This document shows, piece after piece, positions 1-7,292 of a stretch of 41,352 nt of DNA. Position numbers and translations under genes: made by a program. The notes below the pieces were generated by a model. That model saw only the letters and a list, made by a program, of their open reading frames with translations, had not been told where the DNA came from and searched no databases. This stretch comes from a virus, in IMG/VR virus record IMGVR_UViG_3300036846_000718, positions 1 to 41,352 of that record; one strand, given 5' to 3'. How positions within the stretch are numbered: position 1 is the stretch's first letter; each line of letters starts with the position of its first letter.

Positions 1-127
1 ATAGAATTTGCGGCTGATTAATCAGCCAGTAAGGAATGAATGGATGAAACGGATTTGCCTAGTGGGCTTGCTCGCCTGGGCCGCCCTGCCCGCCATCGGC
101 CAGGAAAAGCTCAGGATTATTGACCTG
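1..127. repeat. Left copy of 127-bp terminal direct repeat (assembly overlap)
   Basis: Identical base for base to 41226-41352. An exact 127-base end overlap is the usual signature of a circular contig from a k=127 assembler, so the molecule is circular with unit length 41,225 bp. Gene order supports this: tail genes X (here) and D (right end) are neighbours in P2-type tails and become neighbours when the circle is closed. Confidence 0.95.
12..27. promoter_or_regulatory. Perfect 16-bp palindrome in moron leader
   Basis: GGCTGATTAATCAGCC is a perfect palindrome between the candidate promoter -10 and the ribosome binding site (AAGGA, 31-35) of the gene starting at 44. It is placed like an operator or a 5' mRNA hairpin. 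I do not recognise the binding protein. Confidence 0.5.
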
Positions 128-502
128 GGCGAGCCTGACCCAACGACCAGCCAAGCCCCCAGCGAACCGAGCCCAACGGCCCCGACGCCAACAGCGGGCC
201 AGGCCCTGGCCTTTATCGAACGCTTGAGCGCGACTGTAGAGAAGGGCATGGAACAACTCAGTAACCCGCAGGCAGACCCGAACCAACGGCGCCGGCAGGC
301 TCAGGCGCTGGCCGCGCTTGAGGACGAGGCGCAACGCTTCGGCGTGCTGTTTACGCCCTTCCACAAGTGCAACGAGGCGGCCATAGATGCGGCTTCAGCC
401 TGGCAGGGGCTGATAGCCAACGATGCCAAACGCTTCGATAGCGCGTTCGATAGCTACGCCAAGGCCGAGACGGAATGCCGGGAAGCGGCAGACCAAGGCT
501 AG
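44..502 (+). CDS. Secreted Pro-rich protein, probable lysogenic-conversion moron
   Basis: 152 residues from the ATG at 44, chosen because AAGGA lies 8 bases upstream and because the protein then begins with a clean signal peptide (K-R, a hydrophobic core, Ala-rich end, likely cut near residue 20). A Pro/Thr/Ser-rich linker (about residues 30-52) leads to a charged, largely helical domain with two Cys. It is the only gene in this strand orientation inside the late region, lies between tail genes X and D, has its own promoter, and shares the bases CTAG with the stop codon of X. Such single-gene insertions in phages often act in the lysogen envelope, for example in superinfection exclusion. That role is inference; I do not recognise the family. 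Confidence 0.75.
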   Translation: MKRICLVGLLAWAALPAIGQEKLRIIDLGEPDPTTSQAPSEPSPTAPTPTAGQALAFIERLSATVEKGMEQLSNPQADPNQRRRQAQALAALEDEAQRFGVLFTPFHKCNEAAIDAASAWQGLIANDAKRFDSAFDSYAKAETECREAADQG

Positions 503-705
503 TCCCACAACATCACGACTTCTTCCCGCGCGGCCGGCAGCTCAGGCAGCACAATGACCACGCCGGCGCGGTAAGGCTGCACCTCATCGGCAAGGCCCTG
601 ATTGGCATCTAGCACGGCCTCCATGGTGCCGTTGAGGTGGCCATAGAAGTTATGACAGATGGTGTCCAACAGATCCCCGTCAGCCGTTCTGCATGTCGTC
701 GCCAT
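499..705 (-). CDS. X: Tail protein X (P2 gpX family, LysM-like)
   Basis: 68 residues, close to P2 gpX (67). The sequence shows the family pattern: an early T-x-x-G-D-x-L-D segment, then Y-G, then a run of V-L-D-A-N and a late V-x-x-L-P-x-L-P. The start at 705 gives family length and overlaps the end of U at 680; a longer frame to 816 would only add sequence inside U. gpX is a small P2-tail protein with a LysM-like fold needed for tail completion. It sits in P2 order U-X-D, with D reached after the moron and the circle junction. Confidence 0.85.
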   Translation of the reverse strand: MATTCRTADGDLLDTICHNFYGHLNGTMEAVLDANQGLADEVQPYRAGVVIVLPELPAAREEVVMLWD

Positions 706-1567
706 AGCGCACAAACTCCAAAGTAAAAGCCTGCTTGCGCGGAATGGCGCCAGGCAACAGCGCGCTTTGCTCTTCCTCAATACTCTTGAGGCACCAATTG
801 CCCAGGACGTGGCCATAGCCGGTGGTCAACCCCAGCGGGAGAAGACGCGAACCAATACGGCGCAGCGTGTCCAACTGCTTTAACCCACCCTTGAATCCCG
901 GAAAAATGGCGCCCTTAAGCGTCATTTTTTCCTCGCCCATGCCCACGGCCTGCTGTGCCGGCCGCCGGCTTAAACGCTCCTGCGAAGCCCATCGAAACTC
1001 TGTAGAGCGCCGCAGTTCATCAAAGGCCGCCGTATCCAAGTTGAAGAAATACGGTTCCTCCTTGGGGTCTAGCGGCTGGATGATCAGCAGGTGCGGAAAC
1101 GGCTTAACCGCCTCCGGCGCCGGCGTCGCGTTCGTGGCAAACGCCCCCGTGGGAAAGATATTGGCCAGCGACGGACTGACCTTGCCGGCGATTTTGTTAA
1201 TCGCCGCACCAGCCTTGCCGGCTTGTTCCTTCAGCACCCCCATGCGTTCGTCAATTTGTGACGCGGCGCGGGTAGCCTTGTTATAGGTCTCCAGCACCGT
1301 ACCAACCTTTGCCTGGGCAGCGTTCACGCCACGCATAACACGCTGAAGCTTTTCCCCCATGGCCGGGCCAATCACCGGCAAACCCTCCAGCTCCGACGCC
1401 GCACCGGTGATTTCACCAATGGCCCCGTTAAGGGGCCCCATCATCCCATCAAGGCTACGCCGGCCAGCCTCGCCAGTCGTGGCCAGGTACTTCAGCCCGG
1501 CCTGGAGCTGATCTAAGTACCCCGGGTCTTTCGTGTCTTTGTCCACGTCCCCCCCCTTACCCCACAT
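680..1567 (-). CDS. U: Tail protein U with long N-terminal extension
   Basis: About 295 residues. The last ~135 residues match the gpU pattern (phenylalanine-rich start, D-E-L-R-R-x-T-E-F-R-W, a G-x-K-G-G-L-x-x-L-D block and a C-terminal T-L-E-F-V-R-Y). P2 gpU is only about 159 residues, so the first ~150 residues are extra; they are helical and Ala/Gly-rich, like a piece of tape-measure protein. The start at 1567 is chosen to limit overlap with T (ends 1557); 1576 is also possible. Probable role: tail completion at the end of the P2-type tail operon. Confidence 0.8.
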   Translation of the reverse strand: MWGKGGDVDKDTKDPGYLDQLQAGLKYLATTGEAGRRSLDGMMGPLNGAIGEITGAASELEGLPVIGPAMGEKLQRVMRGVNAAQAKVGTVLETYNKATRAASQIDERMGVLKEQAGKAGAAINKIAGKVSPSLANIFPTGAFATNATPAPEAVKPFPHLLIIQPLDPKEEPYFFNLDTAAFDELRRSTEFRWASQERLSRRPAQQAVGMGEEKMTLKGAIFPGFKGGLKQLDTLRRIGSRLLPLGLTTGYGHVLGNWCLKSIEEEQSALLPGAIPRKQAFTLEFVRYGDDMQNG

Positions 1568-4500
1568 GAGGCTCATCAAAAAGGCTTGCACTTGAAAGCT
1601 GACGGCTGATTTCTTGCCGATGGTTTTGCAAGTACGGCTCAATTTCCCGGGCCAGCTGCTGGGGGTCTTTCACATCCCCTTTTACGGTCAAACTGAACGG
1701 CGCCGTCACATGCACCACCTGCTCAAACTTCGCTCGTTCTGGCTTCACCGGTGGCACCGGCTTAGGCAGTGCCGCACCAGGCTTAACGGTCTGCGCCTGG
1801 GCCAGTGCTCTAACCAGATCGCCAACCTCAGAGCCAGACCCGTTACGCGTAACGCCCTGCCCATCAAGAACACGATCAGGCATCAACGCCGGCGCAGGCG
1901 CGTCCCCCTTGCGCCCGCTAGCAGGCACAACCAGGGGAACCGGCAATAGCAGTGGCGGCCTGTTAGGACGCCCCGAAGGCCCGGCAGGCGCCGCTGGTGC
2001 AGTTACACGCACAACCGGGGCAAGCGGTAGGACGGGCGAAGGGTCACGCCCCAGGGCGCCGCGTAGCGGTCCCAGTGGCGCATTTACCGGCAGCATCGGT
2101 TGACCAGGCGCTGCATCACGCCCAGGAACAGCTGGCACCGTTGCCGGCGGCGCCATCATCTGGACAATCGGCGCCACAGGCCGAACAGGCGCTGCATCAC
2201 GCCCAGGAACAACTTGCACCGTCGCCGGCGGCGCCATCGCATGAACAACCGGCGCCAAAGGCCGAACAGGCGCAGCATCACGCCCAGGTGCAACCTGCAC
2301 CGTCGCCGGCGCCAATGTCACAGGCGCCGCGTTACGGCCAGGCGGCGTAACGGTGCCCGTCCTCGATGTCGGCCCGGGGGCCGGCACCGGTGGCCACTGA
2401 AGCATCAACGGCACCGGCGGAGCCACTTTCGGCGGCGCTTTGAACGACGCGGCAATATCCCCAAGTACCGGCGGAATATTCTTGCCGGCATCGGCCATCA
2501 TCAGAGGCCCGGCCGCAGGCATTACCTTCGTTGCCGGATCACTGCCAAACATGGCCTTGCCGGCATAACCGCCAAGGGCCTGGCCACCGGTACTGCCCAA
2601 GTAAGCCCCGATCAGGCCCCCCACTACGGTGCCAATCACCGGCACCATCGAACCGATGGCCGCGCCGGCCGCAGCACCGGCCAAGGTGCCGGCTAAATTG
2701 CCCGCCGCTTCACCGTAACCCTCAGCCATCTCATCGCGCGTTTCGGCATTGTCGTAGGTGTCCTTGGCCATCAACAGCGAGTCGACCGCCGCAAAAACCG
2801 CCGTACCCTTGACCATGCCGCCGGTATTCATGCCCACACCCTGGCGGACTGGTGCAGGGCGAGCCGAACCCGGTGCAGCAGTAGGCGGAGTTGCTGCCGC
2901 CCGGGCCGCTGGCGAGGACGGCTTGCCCTTCTTGGGTTTTTTGCGGCGCTTACTGTCGCCGGCATCCATGCCAGGACCATCAAGCCCGCCGGCCGGCATA
3001 TTGGTGACGATTACGCGCTGGGGAATGTTGGGATCACCGCCGCGCAGTCCGCCACGGGCGATATTCAGCAGCCCCCGGCCGATTTTCACGCTGTTTACAA
3101 CACCTCGAAAACCGATAAGCCCGGCGGTGATCGCGGCGACACTGGAAACCACCTTGGGCGATTCATCGCCCAGCGAGCTAAGCCCACGCCCAACCCAGGC
3201 CAGGCCATCCGCCACACCGTCCGTCATCGGGCGGATGGCGTCGCCAATCATGCGCATAGAGTCATCCATGCTCTGCGCCATCTCGGCCCACTTCTGCGCG
3301 GACGCCTCCCGGCGCTCGGCCAGGTTTTTATCCAGAATGCCCGTGGCTGACTTGGAGTCGTTCTTGAGCTGTTCGTATAGCGCTTTGTTCTGCGTGTAAG
3401 CCGTGAGGGCGGCTTTTACTTGCATGTCGGCAAAAATATCGCCGGTTCGCAATGCCTGCTCCAAAGAGTCAATCATTGCCTTGGCTTTTACCGGGTCAGT
3501 CTCCTTGTTGATCTTTGCGGTAGCCTCGGCCATTGCCTTGGCTTTCGCCGGGTCCGTCGCCGCAACGTAGCGCTGGGCCAGCGCCAAGCTCGCCTCCAGC
3601 GTCGACATGCCCTTTTGCAGCCCTGTCTGCATGGAACCCTGATAGTCGATCCCGGCCTTTTTGTAGGCCGTGACGGTATCGCGGGCGCCGATTTTCTCCA
3701 TCCAGTTTTTCAGATTGTTGGCCGCCTCATCGGCACCACCTGCAGTTTTCATTTGCACTTGCAGCATGGCGCCCAGCTGCGTCACGGCATCCATGCCGGT
3801 AATGCCCAGCTTACCCATGCCCGCCAGCATTTCCGGTGCCCATCGGGCCATGTCGCTGGCCTCGAAGCTACCGGCCTGGCCCTGATAGGCGATGGCCTCA
3901 AGGGCCTGTTGCATGACCTTGGGGTCAGTGATTTTGGCGTTCTGCCCCAGGGCGTTGATCATCTTGGCGGTGTCTTCAGCTCCCGCCCCCTGGCCCACGA
4001 CGAACTTGGCCGCCGTAGGCGCATACGACAGCGCCTCAGACAGATCCATGCCCGCCCCAACCAGGGAGTTCACCACCTGCGCCACTTCATTGCGGCCCAT
4101 TCCCGCGTCACGGGAAGTCTGCAAAATGGTTTGGGACATTTGCTTTTCTTGCGGGGCATTGGCAATGCCCGCCTTGATCGCAATATCCCGAATGATTGCG
4201 CCATAGTCAGCGCTAACCTTCGTAGGCACCGCCACAGCGGCGGACAACCCCACCGCCTGGCCGACAGTGCTTTTCATGCCCTCGCGGCCGGCCTGGATTT
4301 GCTGGTGGCCCAACGCTTTCAGCTCAGCCTTGCGCGCCGTACGGCCCAACGTCTGATAGGCCTTTTCCAACCGGCCGACCTCGATGCCCTGTTTCTTGAG
4401 GCTGGCCAGGTTGGCATCGAGCTTGGTCAGTAGCGTGCTTGCGCCCTTCTCCCCCGCCAGGTGCGCCTTGCGCCATTCCTCACGAAGCCGGATCGTGTCG

Positions 4501-4643
4501 CCAATGGTGTTTTGAAGAACCCGGGCTTTTGCCCCGGTCGCCTCCAGGCGCTTTATGCGGCTTTCAACGTCCTTGAACGCCGAACCCACGGTGGAGCTGA
4601 CAGCCCCACCAATGACGATACCAAGCGCTAATTTGCTTGCCAT
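1557..4643 (-). CDS. T: Tail tape measure protein (gpT)
   Basis: 1028 residues, the longest tail gene, in the expected place after E/E'. The N-terminal half is helical and resembles the phage tail tape measure core, with a Gly/Ala-rich hydrophobic segment at about residues 655-700. From about residue 760 to 930 the chain becomes Pro/Ala/Val-rich and contains three DNA repeats of 81 bp (27 codons). The C-terminus returns to a folded-looking segment. The protein sets tail length and is carried in the tube before DNA ejection. The start at 4643 is 37 bp after the end of E'. Confidence 0.93.
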   Translation of the reverse strand: MASKLALGIVIGGAVSSTVGSAFKDVESRIKRLEATGAKARVLQNTIGDTIRLREEWRKAHLAGEKGASTLLTKLDANLASLKKQGIEVGRLEKAYQTLGRTARKAELKALGHQQIQAGREGMKSTVGQAVGLSAAVAVPTKVSADYGAIIRDIAIKAGIANAPQEKQMSQTILQTSRDAGMGRNEVAQVVNSLVGAGMDLSEALSYAPTAAKFVVGQGAGAEDTAKMINALGQNAKITDPKVMQQALEAIAYQGQAGSFEASDMARWAPEMLAGMGKLGITGMDAVTQLGAMLQVQMKTAGGADEAANNLKNWMEKIGARDTVTAYKKAGIDYQGSMQTGLQKGMSTLEASLALAQRYVAATDPAKAKAMAEATAKINKETDPVKAKAMIDSLEQALRTGDIFADMQVKAALTAYTQNKALYEQLKNDSKSATGILDKNLAERREASAQKWAEMAQSMDDSMRMIGDAIRPMTDGVADGLAWVGRGLSSLGDESPKVVSSVAAITAGLIGFRGVVNSVKIGRGLLNIARGGLRGGDPNIPQRVIVTNMPAGGLDGPGMDAGDSKRRKKPKKGKPSSPAARAAATPPTAAPGSARPAPVRQGVGMNTGGMVKGTAVFAAVDSLLMAKDTYDNAETRDEMAEGYGEAAGNLAGTLAGAAAGAAIGSMVPVIGTVVGGLIGAYLGSTGGQALGGYAGKAMFGSDPATKVMPAAGPLMMADAGKNIPPVLGDIAASFKAPPKVAPPVPLMLQWPPVPAPGPTSRTGTVTPPGRNAAPVTLAPATVQVAPGRDAAPVRPLAPVVHAMAPPATVQVVPGRDAAPVRPVAPIVQMMAPPATVPAVPGRDAAPGQPMLPVNAPLGPLRGALGRDPSPVLPLAPVVRVTAPAAPAGPSGRPNRPPLLLPVPLVVPASGRKGDAPAPALMPDRVLDGQGVTRNGSGSEVGDLVRALAQAQTVKPGAALPKPVPPVKPERAKFEQVVHVTAPFSLTVKGDVKDPQQLAREIEPYLQNHRQEISRQLSSASLFDEPHVG
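1841..1854. repeat. Palindrome CGTTACGCGTAACG
   Basis: One of four exact copies of this 14-base palindrome (also 19004, 25385, 32899; 34650 differs at one base). Lies in the tape measure gene. See findings for the whole family. Confidence 0.9.
2108..2350 (-). repeat. 81-bp tandem repeat inside tape measure gene
   Basis: The same segment recurs at 2111, 2192 and 2273, a period of exactly 81 bp, so it is in frame. Each unit encodes a 27-residue block with a P-G-R-D-A-A-P core followed by A-P-P-A-T-V. A more divergent fourth unit may lie just outside. A disordered Pro-rich repeat in this position would be free to change copy number. Confidence 0.85.
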
Positions 4644-4679
4644 GTGCTTGCCCTATGCGTCGGGTGGCTCAATAGCGGC

Positions 4680-4934
4680 TCAATCCGTGAGCCACCACAC
4701 CATGTCTGAAGCCGGCATGTCCAACAGCTCAGCAGCCGAAAAATGCAACTCAGCCGCCAAGCGTTTGGCCATCATTTTCAATTGCCCGACGTCAAACTTC
4801 GACTTCGTTATCCAGACGAAAATAGCCTTCCTGCATGCGCTTGTAGTCCACCGTTTTGATAGCCCCCAAGTCCTTCTCCCCGATTTGGGTAAGACTGCAA
4901 AACAGGTTGACTTCGTATTGTTCTTGATTGCCAC
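4680..4934 (-). CDS. E': E' frame: extension of tail assembly chaperone made by frameshift
   Basis: Open frame overlapping the end of E and ending 36 bases before T. In contractile and long-tailed phages the gene before the tape measure gives two products, E and E-E', by programmed frameshift; both chaperone the tape measure. The useful part is downstream of the slip site; the upstream part of the frame and its ATG are probably not used. Relative to E this frame is +1 (equal to -2), not the -1 of P2. Two possible slip points are the G5 run (minus strand of 4863-4867, codons TTG GGG GCT) and a TTT-C a little further on. Confidence 0.7.
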   Translation of the reverse strand: MAIKNNTKSTCFAVLPKSGRRTWGLSKRWTTSACRKAIFVWITKSKFDVGQLKMMAKRLAAELHFSAAELLDMPASDMVWWLTD

Positions 4935-5100
4935 TGGCCGAAGCGGTGGCGGCGCGAATATCGCGCAAGCACGGCGCGCGCATCGGGATCTTGTCGCGCT
5001 TCACGCCGTCGACCTCAATCGGATACTTGAGCGTCACAACGGCGCCGTCTGCCGACAGTTCCAGCCACTCGGGCAATGCGTTTGGGTTAGTTGCTTTCAT
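4792..5100 (-). CDS. E: Tail assembly chaperone E
   Basis: 102 residues (P2 gpE is 91), between tube FII and tape measure T. An early beta-rich part carries L-K-Y-P-I-E-V-D-G-x-x-R-D, typical of phage tail assembly E/41 proteins, and a helical C-terminus. It overlaps E' by more than 140 bases. The short form ends at 4792; a fraction of ribosomes should switch to E' to give a product of about 140 residues. Confidence 0.85.
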   Translation of the reverse strand: MKATNPNALPEWLELSADGAVVTLKYPIEVDGVKRDKIPMRAPCLRDIRAATASASGNQEQYEVNLFCSLTQIGEKDLGAIKTVDYKRMQEGYFRLDNEVEV

Positions 5101-5112
5101 GTTCTTTTATCC

Positions 5113-5616
5113 TTAAATGCCTAGGGCGGTGCGCATTGCTGTGTATTGGTCAACACCGTTGATAACCCGCACACAGGCCACGGGGTCGATTTCGTACATC
5201 ACACGGCCGTCGATTTCTAACTTGTAGTAAGTGACGGCAATCGAGTGTTTAAGCTCGGCCTTTTCACCGGCTTTCCAGTCACCCAAATCCAGCTCTTTGA
5301 GCATGCCGCGGATTGTTGCAACGACTGGGGTAATGCGGCCCTTCTCGCCTTTGAAGGCCCCACGAAATACCGCATTACATGCGGTCTGATCAGCGAGCCC
5401 CACGAACTTCATGGACTCGCGGCGAACGCCGGTCGTGACGAAGCCGGCCTCCATCTTCTCCAGGCCCATGTCCATTTCGATGGAACCGCCCATACCGCCG
5501 CCGCGATATTCGTCAGTCTTCACCACGATCTTGGGAAGGGTCATGCTTGGCACGTCACCGGAAAAGCTCATGCCGTCCACGAACAGGTTGGTATTCACCA
5601 ATACTTCAGGAATCAT
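5113..5616 (-). CDS. FII: Major tail tube protein FII
   Basis: 167 residues (P2 FII is 172), 12 bases after the sheath gene. The N-terminus runs I-P-E-V-L-V-N-T-N-L-F-V-D-G, typical of the P2 tube family, followed by beta-rich sequence and K-L-E-I-D-G near the end. It polymerises as hexameric rings to form the inner tube through which DNA passes. Confidence 0.93.
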   Translation of the reverse strand: MIPEVLVNTNLFVDGMSFSGDVPSMTLPKIVVKTDEYRGGGMGGSIEMDMGLEKMEAGFVTTGVRRESMKFVGLADQTACNAVFRGAFKGEKGRITPVVATIRGMLKELDLGDWKAGEKAELKHSIAVTYYKLEIDGRVMYEIDPVACVRVINGVDQYTAMRTALGI

Positions 5617-5628
5617 TTAGCGGCCTCC

Positions 5629-6801
5629 TTAGGCGGCAGTGTCGAGGACTTCGGTCAACCATTGGTTGGTGACTTCAACGCGGAAGTTAGGGTTTTCAGC
5701 CGGCGGTACATCGGTAAACCGGATGTTCCAAAACACCTTTCCTTGCTCCAGCTGGCTGGCCGTGTTCAGTTCGGTATCCGCGTAAACTTCGAAGTTGATC
5801 ACCGCACCTTGATTTTTCAGGTCACGCATGAACGCCTGAAGCCCTTCGGTTACGTCGCTGACGTAAGTCTTGGTAATGCTGCGATCCACCGCCCATTTGT
5901 GGCCGGCCAGAATCGCGTCCATGACGATATCGACGGTGCGAACGCGGGTAACGAATGCCCATTTCGCATCACTGGAAAGCGTGCGGTTGCCCCACAAGCG
6001 GTAGCCGTCATCGCGAATGATGGTGGCAATATTGGCGTTATTGAGCAGGTTGGCCCGGCACGTTTCGTCACCGTCCAAGAACTCGATAGGACGGGTGGTA
6101 CCGGTGATGCCGACGAACTCTTTGTTGGACGGCGACGCCCAAAATCCGTACTCCGCATCGGTATAGGCGAACATCCCCGCCGCCCAGGCAGACGCCGGGG
6201 AATCAATGGTCTTGCTCTCCACGGTGTCGAACTGCTGAACGCCCGGATCTACCATGTAGATGCGCTTACTACCGAAGTTCTTGGCGTACTCCATGGCCGC
6301 CTCGTCGGTGGTGTTCGGACCGTCCACGATTGCGATAGCGCGCAGCTTCGCAGCCAAGCCATCCATGGCGGTGGCCACCGCCTGCGTGGCGGAATGACCA
6401 GGGGCCACCAGCAAACGCGGCTGGGCGTTGAATCGGCTCTTACCATCCAGCAGGGCCGCCAAGCCCGTACGCTTACCATCGGCCTTTACGCCACCGATGA
6501 TGGCCGAGGTTTGCAGCGCCTTGTCTTCAAGCTTGGCAACGCCACAAGCGACGATCACGGCCTTGGAGCGGGTAAAAATCGCTTTAGCTGCGCGGGTGAT
6601 TGCGGAATCTGGCCCGAAAGCGGCCACCGCTTCGCTTTCGCGCGTCAGTAGCACCAGGTCGCCAGGCTGCGCGGAGAACGCCGGCGCCACGGTGAAAGTG
6701 TCCACCAGGCCGATAATGGACGACGATGGCAGCGCAATAGTGCGCGCGCCGGTGTCGACCAGCGTTACGGTAACGCCGTGAAAACGACTTGTAGAAGGCA
6801 T
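5629..6801 (-). CDS. FI: Contractile tail sheath protein FI
   Basis: 390 residues (P2 FI is 396). It opens with H-G-V-T-V-x-x-x-D-x-G and has the C-terminal W-x-x-x-V-P-A/P-x-x-N-type sheath end. It forms the outer sheath that contracts on adsorption and, with FII next to it, identifies the particle as a myovirus. Two hairpin terminators lie just upstream, separating it from the tail fibre pair. Confidence 0.94.
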   Translation of the reverse strand: MPSTSRFHGVTVTLVDTGARTIALPSSSIIGLVDTFTVAPAFSAQPGDLVLLTRESEAVAAFGPDSAITRAAKAIFTRSKAVIVACGVAKLEDKALQTSAIIGGVKADGKRTGLAALLDGKSRFNAQPRLLVAPGHSATQAVATAMDGLAAKLRAIAIVDGPNTTDEAAMEYAKNFGSKRIYMVDPGVQQFDTVESKTIDSPASAWAAGMFAYTDAEYGFWASPSNKEFVGITGTTRPIEFLDGDETCRANLLNNANIATIIRDDGYRLWGNRTLSSDAKWAFVTRVRTVDIVMDAILAGHKWAVDRSITKTYVSDVTEGLQAFMRDLKNQGAVINFEVYADTELNTASQLEQGKVFWNIRFTDVPPAENPNFRVEVTNQWLTEVLDTAA

Positions 6802-6820
6802 AGGCCCAATCTCCAGACAT

Positions 6821-6846
6821 GAAAAAGCCCCGCACTGGCGAGGCTT
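6821..6846 (-). terminator. Hairpin terminator upstream of FI
   Basis: On the minus strand, arms based on AAGCC and GGCTT enclose CGC/GCG pairs and are followed by TTTTTC. It lies between the fibre assembly gene and the sheath gene, so late transcription must read through it. Confidence 0.7.
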
Positions 6847-6865
6847 AAGGGTTTAGCGAGGGAAT

Positions 6866-6893
6866 GAAAAACGCCCCGACAGTGCGGGGCGTT
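6866..6893 (-). terminator. Hairpin terminator at end of tail fibre assembly gene
   Basis: Nine-base arms AACGCCCCG and CGGGGCGTT with a 6-base loop, followed by TTTTC on the minus strand. The upstream arm contains the stop codon of the fibre assembly gene. Confidence 0.8.
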
Positions 6894-7281
6894 ATGGGGT
6901 TTGCTGATCTATCCAGGCGGGCCTGATAGGGCGGTGTTTCGTGTCGGGGAAGTCCGACGCCTGGGGCCAGTCGCGCAACGACTGCATGTAGCCTAACAGT
7001 TCGCCGTACTGCTCCACCGTCAGCGACGTGGCGCCGCCCAGCTCCACCTCGTCACGGTGACGCTCGCGCAGCCACTTAACGCTTTCCAATTCACCGTCGC
7101 GCCACCGGCGTTCCGTACTGGCGTCTTCTTCGGCGGTCGATATCGGCGCAGTTTTGCCGCCTTTCTCAACCCAGGCCAAGTAGGCCACCCAATCGTTATT
7201 GCCCATGTCCTGGGGAATAAACACGCCGTCCGGCAAGCGCTGAACGCCCGCCGGGCTAAATTTGTACTTGGTAGTATCCAT
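6892..7281 (-). CDS. G: Tail fibre assembly chaperone (gpG-like)
   Basis: 129 residues, directly after the tail fibre gene. Shows the family features: a Pro/Phe-rich start, W-V-A-Y-L-A-W, a long charged helix ending in V-E-Q-Y, then L-R-D-W-P-Q-A-x-D-F-P near the C-terminus, matching the phage tail assembly chaperone end. It is needed to fold or attach the fibre. Confidence 0.85.
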   Translation of the reverse strand: MDTTKYKFSPAGVQRLPDGVFIPQDMGNNDWVAYLAWVEKGGKTAPISTAEEDASTERRWRDGELESVKWLRERHRDEVELGGATSLTVEQYGELLGYMQSLRDWPQASDFPDTKHRPIRPAWIDQQTP

Positions 7282-7292
7282 GAGCCTCCCCT

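Noticed and set aside
1-127. Terminal repeat as true phage terminal redundancy
   Set aside because: Exactly 127 bases is the k-mer size, the terminase is lambda-type (cohesive ends) and the repeat lies in the middle of a gene far from terminase.
3420-4433. Long plus-strand frame (337 codons) opposite the tape measure gene
   Set aside because: Low-complexity His/Arg/Leu-rich translation, no ribosome binding site, and the minus strand holds a clear tape measure. It is a shadow of GC-rich codon use.
5245-6651. 468-codon plus-strand frame opposite FII and FI
   Set aside because: It spans two well-supported tail genes and their gap; composition is that of an antisense shadow.
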